From NCBI GenBank assembly GCA_900541335.1, contig UQJC01000028.1:1-27472 (forward strand): a stretch of DNA of 27,472 bases, in the 5' to 3' direction. Below are positions 1-7,253 of the stretch, in pieces. A program made the translations under genes and the position numbers. The notes beneath the pieces were generated by a model that worked only from the letters and a program-made list of their open reading frames with translations, did not search any database and had not been told where the DNA came from. Numbering within the stretch: the first letter of the stretch is position 1; every line of letters starts with the position of its first letter. The DNA comes from an uncultured Prevotella sp. Lineage in GTDB: Bacteria; Bacteroidota; Bacteroidia; Bacteroidales; Bacteroidaceae.

Positions 1-573
1 CCCCAGCTCGGGCTGTCGTACAAGGGCGTATTTCTCACCGCATGGGGCAGTCAGAGCCTGACCAGAGGCGACGCCCAAGAGTTTGACCTCACGCTCGGTT
101 ACACCTGGCGCGGCCTCACGGTGCAAGTGGCCGACTTGTGGTGGGGCGGCCTCTCTCAACCCTATGGTTACTATAAGCACGGCCCCAAGAACAATCCCCT
201 CGACGGCGGTCACCATTTCGAAGGCACGGTAAGTTATCGCATCAGTGACAAGGTGCCCTTGACCCTGAGTTGGAATACGTGGTTCGCGGGTGCGGACGTA
301 CGTCGTGCGAACGGCAATCGTTGTTTCTCGACCTACATCAATGCCGCTTACGACGTAGCTTTGCCCGCCGCCATCACGCTCACCCCCTCCGTCGGATTTA
401 CTCCCTGGCGCGGTTATTATCACGACAAGGCCGCCGTGACCGATATCTCGCTCAAGGCTGCTCGCGACATGGCGTGGAACGATAAGTTCACCCTCCCCCT
501 CTCGGTACAGGTAGTCGTTTCGCCTCCGCGTGACCACGTTTATTTGGTAGCGGGTGTTTCGGTAGGATTTTAA
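1..573 (+). CDS. Outer-membrane beta-barrel protein, C-terminal part (5' truncated by window edge)
   Basis: The reading frame is open from the first base to a TAA at 571-573, giving at least 190 residues, so the true start lies left of the window. The visible part is a run of alternating hydrophobic/polar segments rich in Tyr, Trp and Gly (for example LTLGYTWRGLTVQVADLWWG, then VSYRISDKVPLTLSWNTWFA), the pattern of transmembrane beta strands. It ends VYLVAGVSVGF, with the terminal Phe expected of a BAM-recognised beta-signal. It resembles small porin-like proteins (TorF-type) but I cannot fix the family. Its place just before the KdpD-type sensor genes suggests it belongs to a kdp locus and may help K+ cross the outer membrane. 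That role is inference from position only; 325 bases separate it from kdpD. Confidence 0.7.
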   Translation, partial: PQLGLSYKGVFLTAWGSQSLTRGDAQEFDLTLGYTWRGLTVQVADLWWGGLSQPYGYYKHGPKNNPLDGGHHFEGTVSYRISDKVPLTLSWNTWFAGADVRRANGNRCFSTYINAAYDVALPAAITLTPSVGFTPWRGYYHDKAAVTDISLKAARDMAWNDKFTLPLSVQVVVSPPRDHVYLVAGVSVGF

Positions 574-644
574 TGCTCCGCATCCGTACGAGAATGAATA
601 TCTTTGGGCCCTCAGCCCCCGCCCTGCATAGCAGACGTATGATT

Positions 645-682
645 CCTCTCTGTGGCAGCCCCCCTCGGCTGGCATGGAGAGG
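645..682. repeat. Imperfect inverted repeat / stem-loop
   Basis: CCTCTCTGTGGCAGCC pairs with GGCTGGCATGGAGAGG around a 6-base loop (661-666). Fifteen of 16 positions pair, counting two G-T wobbles, with one G-G mismatch. No T-run follows on either strand. It lies 72 bases after the barrel stop codon, so it could stabilise or process the 3' end of that transcript. Confidence 0.65.
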
Positions 683-795
683 TCGGGCGTTGGATATATA
701 ATGTGTGATGAGAGGGAAAAGATGATGTAAGGTCGCGGTAGGGCGGCCCCATTGGGTAGTGATTGAAAAGGACCGCGAAGGAAGTTACGTTCGCC

Positions 796-821
796 TATGG
801 TCGCGGCATGCCGCGACCGTA
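796..821. repeat. Perfect extragenic palindrome GGTCGCGGCA/TGCCGCGACC
   Basis: Positions 799-818 form a 20-base palindrome with no loop, and one wobble plus two more pairs extend it to 796-821. The GGTCGCGG core recurs at about 732, and its inverse half at about 771. It is either a dimeric-regulator operator before kdpD or a member of a dispersed extragenic palindrome family (REP-like). Sequence alone cannot decide. Confidence 0.7.
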
Positions 822-898
822 CATCCTCTTCGCCGCGCCCACTGCGCCCATTATCATTTTTCCCAACCATATTCCCCTAACCCCTAACACCCATCCCC

Positions 899-2023
899 AT
901 GACCCATTCCCCAGCTCACTTCCTCAATCTTATTCGTCGCTCGCAGCGCGGCAAGTTTAAACTCTACATCGGCATGATTGCCGGAGTAGGGAAGACCTAT
1001 CGCATGCTGATGGATGCACACGAATTGAGAAAAGAGGGGGTCGACGTACAGATAGGCTACGTTGAAACCCACGGACGACCCGACACCGTGCGCGTGCTCG
1101 AAGGACTCCCCGTCATTCCGCGACAAAAGATATTCTATAAAGGAAAAGAAATCGAGGAAATGGACCTCGATGCCATCCTGAGGATACATCCCGAAATTGT
1201 CATCGTGGACGAACTCGCCCATTCGAATATAGAGGGCAGCCGAAACGAGAAACGATGGCAAGACGTGATGGAACTGCTTGAGGCAGGAATCAATGTGCTC
1301 TCGGCCGTGAACATACAACACATCGAGAGCCTGAATGACGAAGTGCATGACATCGTGGGACTCGAGGTGAAAGAACGTGTACCCGACAGCGTGCTGCGCG
1401 AAGCCGACGAGGTGGTGAATATCGACCTCACGGCGGAGGAACTCATCGGACGACTGAAGGCAGGAAAAATCTACCATCGGGATAAGGTGCAAACGGCGTT
1501 GGACCACTTCTTTAAGACCGAAAACATCTTGCAACTGCGCGAACTAGCCCTCAAAGAGGTGGCGTACAGCGTTGGGTTGAAGGTGGAGAATGAGGTTGCT
1601 ACCTCGCCCACAGAAAAGGTGACGGGCGTGGTACGGCTACTGGTGTGCGTGAGCAGCAACAGCGCGACGCAACAAACGATTATTCGCAAGACGGCACGTA
1701 TCGCGGCGCGCTATGATGCCGAATGGGTGGCCCTCTACGTGAAGACGCCGCGCGAAGCAGACGACCGCATATCGTTGGCGAACCAACGTCACTTGATGAG
1801 CCACCTTGAACTGGCGGTGCAATTGGGCGGCAAGGTGCGCGAAGTTGAAGCGAAGACGGTGTGTGAGGCGATTATGGAGAGTTGCCGAACGGAACACATC
1901 ACGATGGTGTGTATGGGGCAGCCGTCTTTCTCCCTCCCTCGTTTGTGGTTTCATAGCAGTGAGTACCGCAAGTTTCTCGCTGTCATGAAGGAACTGAAGA
2001 TAGACCTGGTGGTGATGGCATAG
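899..2023 (+). CDS. kdpD: Stand-alone KdpD-type osmosensitive K+ sensor domain protein
   Basis: This 374-residue protein matches only the cytoplasmic N-terminal part of KdpD. The KdpD ATP-binding sensor domain is at about 18-230, with a Walker A motif GMIAGVGKT (25-33), the family signature YVETHGRPDT and a Walker B-like IVIVDELAH (100-108). A universal-stress-protein-like domain follows at about 243-374. E. coli KdpD is 894 residues and continues into four membrane helices, a GAF region and a histidine kinase; all of these are absent here and there is no membrane segment. The protein is therefore likely cytoplasmic and would have to signal through a partner, most plausibly the membrane histidine kinase encoded next. 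In full-length KdpD this region binds nucleotides and sets the kinase/phosphatase balance in response to K+. The start at 899 fits the family N-terminus. Confidence 0.88.
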   Translation: MTHSPAHFLNLIRRSQRGKFKLYIGMIAGVGKTYRMLMDAHELRKEGVDVQIGYVETHGRPDTVRVLEGLPVIPRQKIFYKGKEIEEMDLDAILRIHPEIVIVDELAHSNIEGSRNEKRWQDVMELLEAGINVLSAVNIQHIESLNDEVHDIVGLEVKERVPDSVLREADEVVNIDLTAEELIGRLKAGKIYHRDKVQTALDHFFKTENILQLRELALKEVAYSVGLKVENEVATSPTEKVTGVVRLLVCVSSNSATQQTIIRKTARIAARYDAEWVALYVKTPREADDRISLANQRHLMSHLELAVQLGGKVREVEAKTVCEAIMESCRTEHITMVCMGQPSFSLPRLWFHSSEYRKFLAVMKELKIDLVVMA

Positions 2024-2326
2024 GGCGTTCATGTAGGGATTGAAGTGGCGAAGTTTAAGGGAGGGGGAGTCATGCTGAGCGATTGGAATGGAGAAGATAG
2101 AAGTCTACGGGTGGAGTGATTCGTTACTCTGTTCGCCATTTGCCTATTTCCTCTCCTCTTCGATTCTTCATTTTTTCAATTATTCCCTTTTCCATCCCCC
2201 CTTTATAATAATGATCTCTTTCGTTCGTTAGCTCTCTACGTTCTAGCGTATGTATAGAGCTTGGCTTTTGCACTCAAGTGCGATAGATAGAAATACAAAA
2301 TACTGACATAAGTACCCTTCGAGAAG
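2024..2326. other. Intergenic gap, kdpD to histidine kinase
   Basis: This 303-base stretch has no gene I can support. It holds an imperfect hairpin at 2230-2261 (AGCTCT..TACG, loop TTCTAG, CGTA..AGAGCT) and a short palindrome GCACT-CA-AGTGC at 2270-2281. I found no clear TAnnTTTG promoter. Its length suggests the kinase may not be strictly co-translated with kdpD. Confidence 0.5.
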
Positions 2327-3781
2327 ATGAACATCAAAGAAAGGCTGACCTTTACGGTTGGCACCCTCGTAGCCATGATAGTGGCATTGGTCGCATTGAC
2401 CACCATTAGTTTGCAGATATTGACCGCTACCGAACCCGACTCTCCTGCGGCTGAGTATGGGTTGACGCGCGCCTTGTTGCTCGTCGGCGTATTTGGTGGA
2501 TTGTGTATCTTAATCGGCATCTTTATTCTCTTCAGGCTGCCGAGTTCGATTAATCGTCCGTTTCAAGAACTCTCCAAGGGCTTGGACGAAATCGCTAATC
2601 ACCATTATGATGTTTCGCTTGATTTGAGCGGAAGCAAAGAGATGGAGATGCTTGCGGCCAACTTCAACCGCATGACCAAACGACTGAACGATTACCATCA
2701 CTCGTCGGTGTCGGCTCTGAAAACATCGAAACTTTATCTCGAAACCATCATTAACTCGATAGACGAACCGATTGTGTGCCTCGATAATGAACTGCGGCTG
2801 CCCTTTATCAACGAAGAGGCACTTGGCATACTGAACCTTACACGTGAGGAAACCGAAAATCATAGTGCCCAGGCGATAGCGTTGCATAACGATTTGCTCA
2901 GACGATTGCTCAACGGTATGCGCAACGAATCGGCGAAGGAAAAGAAACGCGAAAAACCGCTCAAGATTTATGCGGACAATAAGGAGAGCTATTTCCAAGT
3001 GAAATACTTACCCGTGTTGATGCCCGACCATACGCGTACACAGACCATACAAAGGGGCTGGGTCATACTGCTGAAGAATATCACTGAGTTTCACAAGATG
3101 GATGTGGCGAAAACAACCTTCCTCTCGACCATTTCACATGAGCTCAAGACACCGATATCGGCTATTCTCATGAGTACACAGCTTCTCGCTGACACGCGGG
3201 TAGGGCGACTCAACGAAGAACAGCAAGAACTCTCGGAAAGTATTAAGGACAACGGTGAACGACTCCTTTCTATCACGAGCGAACTGCTTAATATGACGCA
3301 GGTGGAGAGTGGTAAACTGCAGCTGAATCCCATCGTGACAAAGCCCATCGAACTCATAGACTACGCACTCAAGGCGAACCGTGTGCAGGCCGATAAGTTT
3401 GGCATCAATCTTGAGGTGGACTACCCTACACAGAAAATCAGTAAGGTATTTGTGGACAGCGAAAAGATAGCGTGGGTACTGACTAACCTGCTGAGCAACG
3501 CCATTCGCTATTCGGCAGAGGGGGGACGCGTGGTAATCGGAGCAAAACAGGTAGATGAACACATGGTGGAACTCTTCGTGCAGGATTTTGGCAAGGGGAT
3601 TGACCCTCGTTACCACGAAAGCATATTCGAACGCTACTTTAGAGTGCCAGGTACCAAGGTGCAGGGTAGCGGACTGGGGCTCTCGATTTCACGCGACTTC
3701 GTTGAAGCACACGGTGGCACGCTGACGCTTGACAGTGCGCCGGGTGAAGGATGTCGTTTCATGGTACATTTGCCTGTATAA
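2327..3781 (+). CDS. Membrane HAMP/PAS sensor histidine kinase, partner of split KdpD
   Basis: This 484-residue protein has two membrane helices (about 10-32 and 48-70) with only a very short segment between them, so it has almost no periplasmic sensor. A HAMP linker (about 70-122) and a PAS-like domain (about 135-255) follow. The HisKA box STISHELKTPISA has phospho-accepting His271. The HATPase domain shows an N box NLLSNAIRYS (387-396), G1 DFGKGID (420-426) and G2 GSGLGLS (447-453). All catalytic motifs look intact. It sits between the KdpD N-terminal protein and a sigma-54 response regulator, so it probably supplies the transmitter that the short KdpD lacks. Without a periplasmic domain, input is likely from the membrane, the PAS domain or KdpD itself. 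The pairing is inference from gene order. Confidence 0.88.
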   Translation: MNIKERLTFTVGTLVAMIVALVALTTISLQILTATEPDSPAAEYGLTRALLLVGVFGGLCILIGIFILFRLPSSINRPFQELSKGLDEIANHHYDVSLDLSGSKEMEMLAANFNRMTKRLNDYHHSSVSALKTSKLYLETIINSIDEPIVCLDNELRLPFINEEALGILNLTREETENHSAQAIALHNDLLRRLLNGMRNESAKEKKREKPLKIYADNKESYFQVKYLPVLMPDHTRTQTIQRGWVILLKNITEFHKMDVAKTTFLSTISHELKTPISAILMSTQLLADTRVGRLNEEQQELSESIKDNGERLLSITSELLNMTQVESGKLQLNPIVTKPIELIDYALKANRVQADKFGINLEVDYPTQKISKVFVDSEKIAWVLTNLLSNAIRYSAEGGRVVIGAKQVDEHMVELFVQDFGKGIDPRYHESIFERYFRVPGTKVQGSGLGLSISRDFVEAHGGTLTLDSAPGEGCRFMVHLPV

Positions 3782-3807
3782 TCGCTAACGAAGTGAACGC
3801 CTTGTTG

Positions 3808-3815
3808 TAACTTTG
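3808..3815 (+). promoter_or_regulatory. Possible -7 element before response regulator
   Basis: TAACTTTG fits the Bacteroidetes -7 consensus TAnnTTTG and lies in the 187-base gap between kinase and regulator genes. No convincing TTTG -33 element is found about 19 bases upstream, so this is only suggestive of a separate promoter for the regulator. Confidence 0.3.
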
Positions 3816-3968
3816 CCCTGTTTTTCTGTAAAAGCAATGGCTACTCACTCTCGGGACGAAGTGGGCGAAGCGCGTAAGTAATGCCCCTCGTAGGGCAAAC
3901 GGTGCTTTCTTATCCGCTCCTGTCCCTCTCTAAACTTGGTATGGATACGCATGCCACAATGACTGCTG

Positions 3969-5333
3969 ATGAACAAAATACTCCTGATAGACGACGAACC
4001 GATGCTCCGTAAACTGGTGGGGCGCATCCTTGAACTCGAAGGTTACGAGGTGATGAAGGCCGCCGATAGACGTAGCGCGCTCGATTGGCTTCGTGAAAAC
4101 GAGGCGCAGGTGATACTTTGCGACGTGTTTTTGCCTGACGGTAACGGGGTGGAGATGGTGGCCGAACTGCAACAGTTGGCTCCTGGGGCGCGCATCGTGT
4201 TGCTGACGGCGCACGGTAGCATTGCCGACGGCGTGCAGGCGATCAAAAACGGGGCATTTGACTACATCGTGAAGGGGGACGACAACCGCAAACTCATCCC
4301 GATTGTAAGTCGTGCGATGGAGAGCGCGGCGGGCGAAGCGGGGAAGCGAACTGTAGCGACCACTCCTTCACTGCAGGACGAACGACACGTTTCCTCGTTT
4401 GCAGGAATCGTAGGTTGTGACGGCGGACTGAAGGACGCGGTGCGCATGGCGCAAAAGGTGGCGGTGACCGATGTGCCTGTGCTCATGATGGGCGAAACGG
4501 GTACGGGTAAGGAGGTGTTTGCACAGGCGATACACCAAGCTAGTCGTCGCGCGAAGGAACCCTTCGTGGCAGTCAACTGTTCGGCGTTTAGCCGAGAACT
4601 GCTCGAAAGCGAATTGTTTGGTCACCGCGCAGGGGCGTTTACGGGAGCAATCAAGGACAAGAAAGGCTTGTTTGAAGAAGCGCATCACGGTACGCTCTTT
4701 CTCGATGAAATCGGCGAAATGGATGTGTCGCTGCAGGCTAAACTGCTTCGTGTGCTCGAAACGGGAGAGTTTATCAAGGTGGGTGACACAAGGCCGACGC
4801 GTGTCGATGTGCGTTTGCTCTCGGCAACCAATCGTCGGTTGAAGGAAGAAATCGCTCAACATCGCTTTCGCGAAGACTTGTACTTTCGTCTATCGGTCTT
4901 TCAAATCACTTTGCCTCCACTTCGTGAACGGCGAGAGGATATCGTCCCCCTGGCTCGTAACTTCGTGGCGCGACTGGGCAAAAAGTTGGGCTTACCCGAG
5001 GTGACTTTGGCACCCGCTTGTACCACTTGCCTTGAACAATATGCTTGGCCGGGCAATGTGCGCGAACTCCAAAACGTGATAGAACGTGCGCTCATCGTTT
5101 GCGAAGGGAGTATCACGCCCGATACCCTTCCTGTTGACCTGTGGGAACAGTGTCAAACGAGTGCGAGGGACTCGGATCAACCGCTGGATCTCTCGACTGT
5201 CGAAAAGGAACACATCAACCGCATTCTGCATTACACGCACGGCAATAAAACTGAAGCTGCCCGCCTGTTGCGTATCGGCCTCACGACGTTGTACCGCAAG
5301 ATTGAGGAATATGGTATTGTGGTGGAGAAGTGA
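3969..5333 (+). CDS. NtrC-family sigma-54-dependent response regulator
   Basis: This 454-residue three-domain regulator has a receiver domain at 1-115 with the acidic pair D8/D9, phospho-acceptor D52 (in LCDVFLPDG), T80 and K102. A AAA+ sigma-54 activation domain spans about 145-380, with Walker A GETGTGKE (175-182), the sigma-54 contact loop GAFTGA (222-227) and Walker B TLFLDEIGE (242-250). A Fis-type helix-turn-helix ends the protein (NKTEAARLLRIGLTTLYRKI). It should activate sigma-54 promoters when phosphorylated, most likely by the kinase encoded just upstream. Classical KdpE is an OmpR-type, sigma-70 regulator, so this replaces it with a different regulator class. I saw no -24/-12 promoter in the gaps I inspected; the expected target, kdpFABC, would be outside the window. 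Confidence 0.92.
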   Translation: MNKILLIDDEPMLRKLVGRILELEGYEVMKAADRRSALDWLRENEAQVILCDVFLPDGNGVEMVAELQQLAPGARIVLLTAHGSIADGVQAIKNGAFDYIVKGDDNRKLIPIVSRAMESAAGEAGKRTVATTPSLQDERHVSSFAGIVGCDGGLKDAVRMAQKVAVTDVPVLMMGETGTGKEVFAQAIHQASRRAKEPFVAVNCSAFSRELLESELFGHRAGAFTGAIKDKKGLFEEAHHGTLFLDEIGEMDVSLQAKLLRVLETGEFIKVGDTRPTRVDVRLLSATNRRLKEEIAQHRFREDLYFRLSVFQITLPPLRERREDIVPLARNFVARLGKKLGLPEVTLAPACTTCLEQYAWPGNVRELQNVIERALIVCEGSITPDTLPVDLWEQCQTSARDSDQPLDLSTVEKEHINRILHYTHGNKTEAARLLRIGLTTLYRKIEEYGIVVEK

Positions 5334-5422
5334 GAGGGGAAGATTGGAGCGGTGAGAGGGGAAAGTAGGGGCGTGGAAGCGTGTGTGTGGACGTGAAGAA
5401 AGATGTGTCGATGGTAAGATAC

Positions 5423-5454
5423 TTGGTTATCATCACTAATTGTCGTATACTTTG
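5423..5454 (+). promoter_or_regulatory. Probable Bacteroidetes promoter for the 5483 gene
   Basis: TTG at 5423-5425 is followed after 20 bases by TATACTTTG (5446-5454), close to the -33 TTTG / -7 TAnnTTTG arrangement but with one extra base in the -7 box. Transcription would begin near 5461, leaving a short A-rich leader before the ATG at 5483. Confidence 0.45.
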
Positions 5455-5482
5455 GGGTGTATTAATAGAAAAATAGAAGACT

Positions 5483-5992
5483 ATGAATATAGAGGTGATT
5501 GCAATTGCAATATGTGATGCGTATGATAAGGCAATAGGAGCACTGAAGCGTGATATGCAACGTATCAAGCAGGATATGATTTCTGTCAAAACTTTCTTGT
5601 CGACTAAGTATAAAGAGGAGAGTTTCATCTTCTCGCGCAAGCACAGTCCGCGCCGATTGAACGAAGTGGGCTTGCGACTATATAAGGAAATAGACGGCGA
5701 GAATTTCTTGCAGGAACATCGTGAGTTCTTCTTCTCGAAGATAGAACAGATGCATCCGAAGACACCGTTTGATGTAGAAAATAATGCGTACTATGTATGT
5801 GGGGCTTATACCAATGAAGACTTCTTTAATGGACTGAAGAACTTCCTCTATAATGCCCCTGCCTATCGCATCAAGGACGAGAACGGCGTGGAGCGCGACT
5901 ATGATTTATCGTTATCAGATGTTTGCTTCGTGTTGAGTCTTCCATTACGCGACATGTACTTGGAGACTCATCCGGAATTACAGAATACCTAA
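5483..5992 (+). CDS. Hypothetical protein, 169 aa, unknown function
   Basis: I do not recognise this family. The protein is soluble-looking, with no signal peptide or membrane helix. The N-terminal half is helical and charged, with a likely amphipathic helix around residues 13-45 (KRDMQRIKQDMISVKTFL). The C-terminal half is acidic and aromatic, with segments such as NNAYYVCGAYTNEDFF and LSLSDVCFVLSLPLRDMYLE. Its base composition is visibly more AT-rich than the neighbouring kdp and glycogen genes, a mild hint of separate origin. It appears to be a single transcription unit with its own promoter (5423-5454) and terminator (5994-6026), so it need not share function with the kdp regulators upstream. 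The start ATG follows an A-rich leader, usual for this phylum. Confidence 0.75.
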   Translation: MNIEVIAIAICDAYDKAIGALKRDMQRIKQDMISVKTFLSTKYKEESFIFSRKHSPRRLNEVGLRLYKEIDGENFLQEHREFFFSKIEQMHPKTPFDVENNAYYVCGAYTNEDFFNGLKNFLYNAPAYRIKDENGVERDYDLSLSDVCFVLSLPLRDMYLETHPELQNT

Positions 5993-5993
5993 C

Positions 5994-6026
5994 AAAAAAG
6001 GGTTGGCAATGCGCCAACCCTTTTTT
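5994..6026. terminator. Bidirectional intrinsic terminator
   Basis: AAAAAAGGGTTGGC, a 5-base loop, then GCCAACCCTTTTTT form a 14-bp perfect stem with an A-tract on one side and a T-tract on the other. It starts two bases after the stop codon of the 5483 gene and faces the convergent rnz gene, so it can stop transcription from both sides. Confidence 0.92.
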
Positions 6027-6037
6027 GTGTTGTAGGG

Positions 6038-6055
6038 GGAGACGAATCCGTCTCC
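6038..6055. repeat. Small extragenic inverted repeat GGAGACG-n4-CGTCTCC
   Basis: This 7-bp stem with loop AATC is preceded by TGTAGGG and lies between the terminator and the end of rnz. Short GC-rich palindromes after TGTAGGG look like dispersed extragenic repeats; that label is an impression and only a genome-wide count would settle it. Confidence 0.4.
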
Positions 6056-6070
6056 TTTCCTGTTGAGCTT

Positions 6071-6988
6071 TTAGAGCTGCAGGTAGAGTCCTTCCTTGGC
6101 CAGTTGGGTTTGTGGAAACACTTCCTGCGCCTCTTTCAGCAGGGGAGTTTCGTCGTCATAACGCGAGGAGAAGTGACCGATGAGTAGGGACTTGGCTTCA
6201 GCTTCGCGGGCAATCGTGGCAGCCTGGCGTGCCGTGGAGTGCAACGTTTCGCGGGCGCGCTGACTGTGCTCGTCGGCAAAGGTCGCTTCGTGATAGAGCA
6301 GGTCGACACCGTGGATAAAGGCTGGCAACTGGGAGTGGTAAGCCGTGTCGGAACAGTAGGCGTAGGAGCGCGCCTGACCCGACGGGGTTACCAGTGCCTC
6401 GTGCGGATAAAATTCGCCGTCGGCAGTCGTCCACCCCGCTCCTTCCTTGATGGACTGGATGGCATAGTGGGGAATCTCGAGGAAGTCAATCATGTCGCGC
6501 CGAATGTGCGGAAGCAATCCTTTCTCTTCGAAGAGGAAACCCCAGCAAGGCACGCGGTGAATGAGCGAAAAACAGGAGACGGTGAGCGATTTGTCTTCGT
6601 AAATGACGGTCTTCTCCTTGGTGGTGGGCAGGGGACAGAAGCGCACTTCGAAGGAGATGTCGCGACAGAAGTAGTCGAGCTGAGGCTGGAGCAACGATTG
6701 CAAGTCGGCAGGGGCATGGAGAAAGAGGGGGGCCACGCGACCGGTAAGGGCAAAGGTGGAGATGAGTCCTATCAGTCCGAAGAGGTGATCACCGTGCAGG
6801 TGGGAGATGAAGATGTGCGAGAGGCGGGTAAACTTTTGGCGTGTACGACGCAAAGATAACTGGGTGCCTTCGCCGCAGTCGATCAAAAAGAGCTTGTCGC
6901 GCACGTTGAGCAACTGTGCCGACGGGTTATGGCGCAGGGTCGGTAGGGCACTGCCACAACCTAAGACGTAAATTTCAAACTTTTCCAT
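6071..6988 (-). CDS. rnz: Ribonuclease Z
   Basis: This 305-residue metallo-beta-lactamase-fold endonuclease is of the short (about 300 aa) tRNase Z type. The enzyme removes 3' trailers from tRNA precursors, chiefly those without an encoded CCA. Motif 2 HLHGDH (63-68) provides zinc ligands, followed by His144 (SLIHRVPCWG), Asp214 (YCSDTAYH) and His272 (IGHFSSRY), so the two-metal centre is complete. The N-terminus EIYVLGCGSALPT is typical of the family. It is encoded 265 bases downstream of the ABC-F gene on the same strand; whether the two are co-transcribed is unclear because an inverted repeat lies between them. The window also encodes a tRNA lacking CCA and a CCA-adding enzyme, matching this maturation route. 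Confidence 0.95.
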   Translation of the reverse strand: MEKFEIYVLGCGSALPTLRHNPSAQLLNVRDKLFLIDCGEGTQLSLRRTRQKFTRLSHIFISHLHGDHLFGLIGLISTFALTGRVAPLFLHAPADLQSLLQPQLDYFCRDISFEVRFCPLPTTKEKTVIYEDKSLTVSCFSLIHRVPCWGFLFEEKGLLPHIRRDMIDFLEIPHYAIQSIKEGAGWTTADGEFYPHEALVTPSGQARSYAYCSDTAYHSQLPAFIHGVDLLYHEATFADEHSQRARETLHSTARQAATIAREAEAKSLLIGHFSSRYDDETPLLKEAQEVFPQTQLAKEGLYLQL

Positions 6989-7192
6989 GAAGTAAAGGAT
7001 AAAGGGGAAGCGGACGCAAAGGGTTCGCTGGTGCGTGAAGAGGGAAGGAAATGGGAGTGAGAAGCGCCGGGACGCGGCATAGGCGGTGTCAGTGCTGCTG
7101 CTGATGCCGTAACTGCGATTGAGGACGGTGCTTTCCGTTGGGGCAAGGCTTCAGTAGGCCCCAAGGAGGAAGCTGGACGACTTGACAGGGCT

Positions 7193-7233
7193 GTCACCGA
7201 GAATAATTATTGTAAAGTGGCTTTCTCGGTGAC
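7193..7233. repeat. 11-bp perfect inverted repeat between ABC-F and rnz genes
   Basis: GTCACCGAGAA (7193-7203) and TTCTCGGTGAC (7223-7233) are exact reverse complements with a 19-base AT-rich spacer. It lies 21 bases after the ABC-F stop codon, so a 3'-end stem-loop of that transcript is the simplest reading. No T-tract follows on the - strand, so it may be a Rho-independent terminator only weakly, or a stabiliser. Confidence 0.6.
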
Positions 7234-7253
7234 TCCCCCACAGTAATGTGAGC

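Larger units (their letters stand above)
574..898. other. Structured intergenic region between barrel gene and kdpD
   Basis: This 325-base stretch has no convincing gene. It holds a 16-bp stem-loop (645-682), a 20-bp perfect palindrome (799-818) and further copies of a GGTCGCGG-like core (near 732, and inverted as CCGCGA near 771). No T-tract follows the hairpins, so they are not ordinary intrinsic terminators. I see no clear Bacteroidetes TAnnTTTG promoter before kdpD, so whether kdpD has its own promoter or is read through from the barrel gene is open. Confidence 0.6.

Noticed and set aside
645..700. Possible sigma-54 -24/-12 promoter (TGGCAG, TGGCAT) before kdpD
   Set aside because: The required GC dinucleotide at -12 spacing is absent for both candidates.
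884..1534. 216-codon - strand frame opposite kdpD
   Set aside because: Fully antisense to the KdpD sensor domain, whose motifs are unambiguous.
6239..6859. 206-codon + strand frame opposite rnz
   Set aside because: Antisense to ribonuclease Z with all metal ligands intact; no independent support.
6961..7197. 78-codon - strand frame between ABC-F and rnz
   Set aside because: Pro/Ser/Ala-rich translation of GC-rich non-coding sequence that runs into the start of rnz in another frame; no signs of a real protein.
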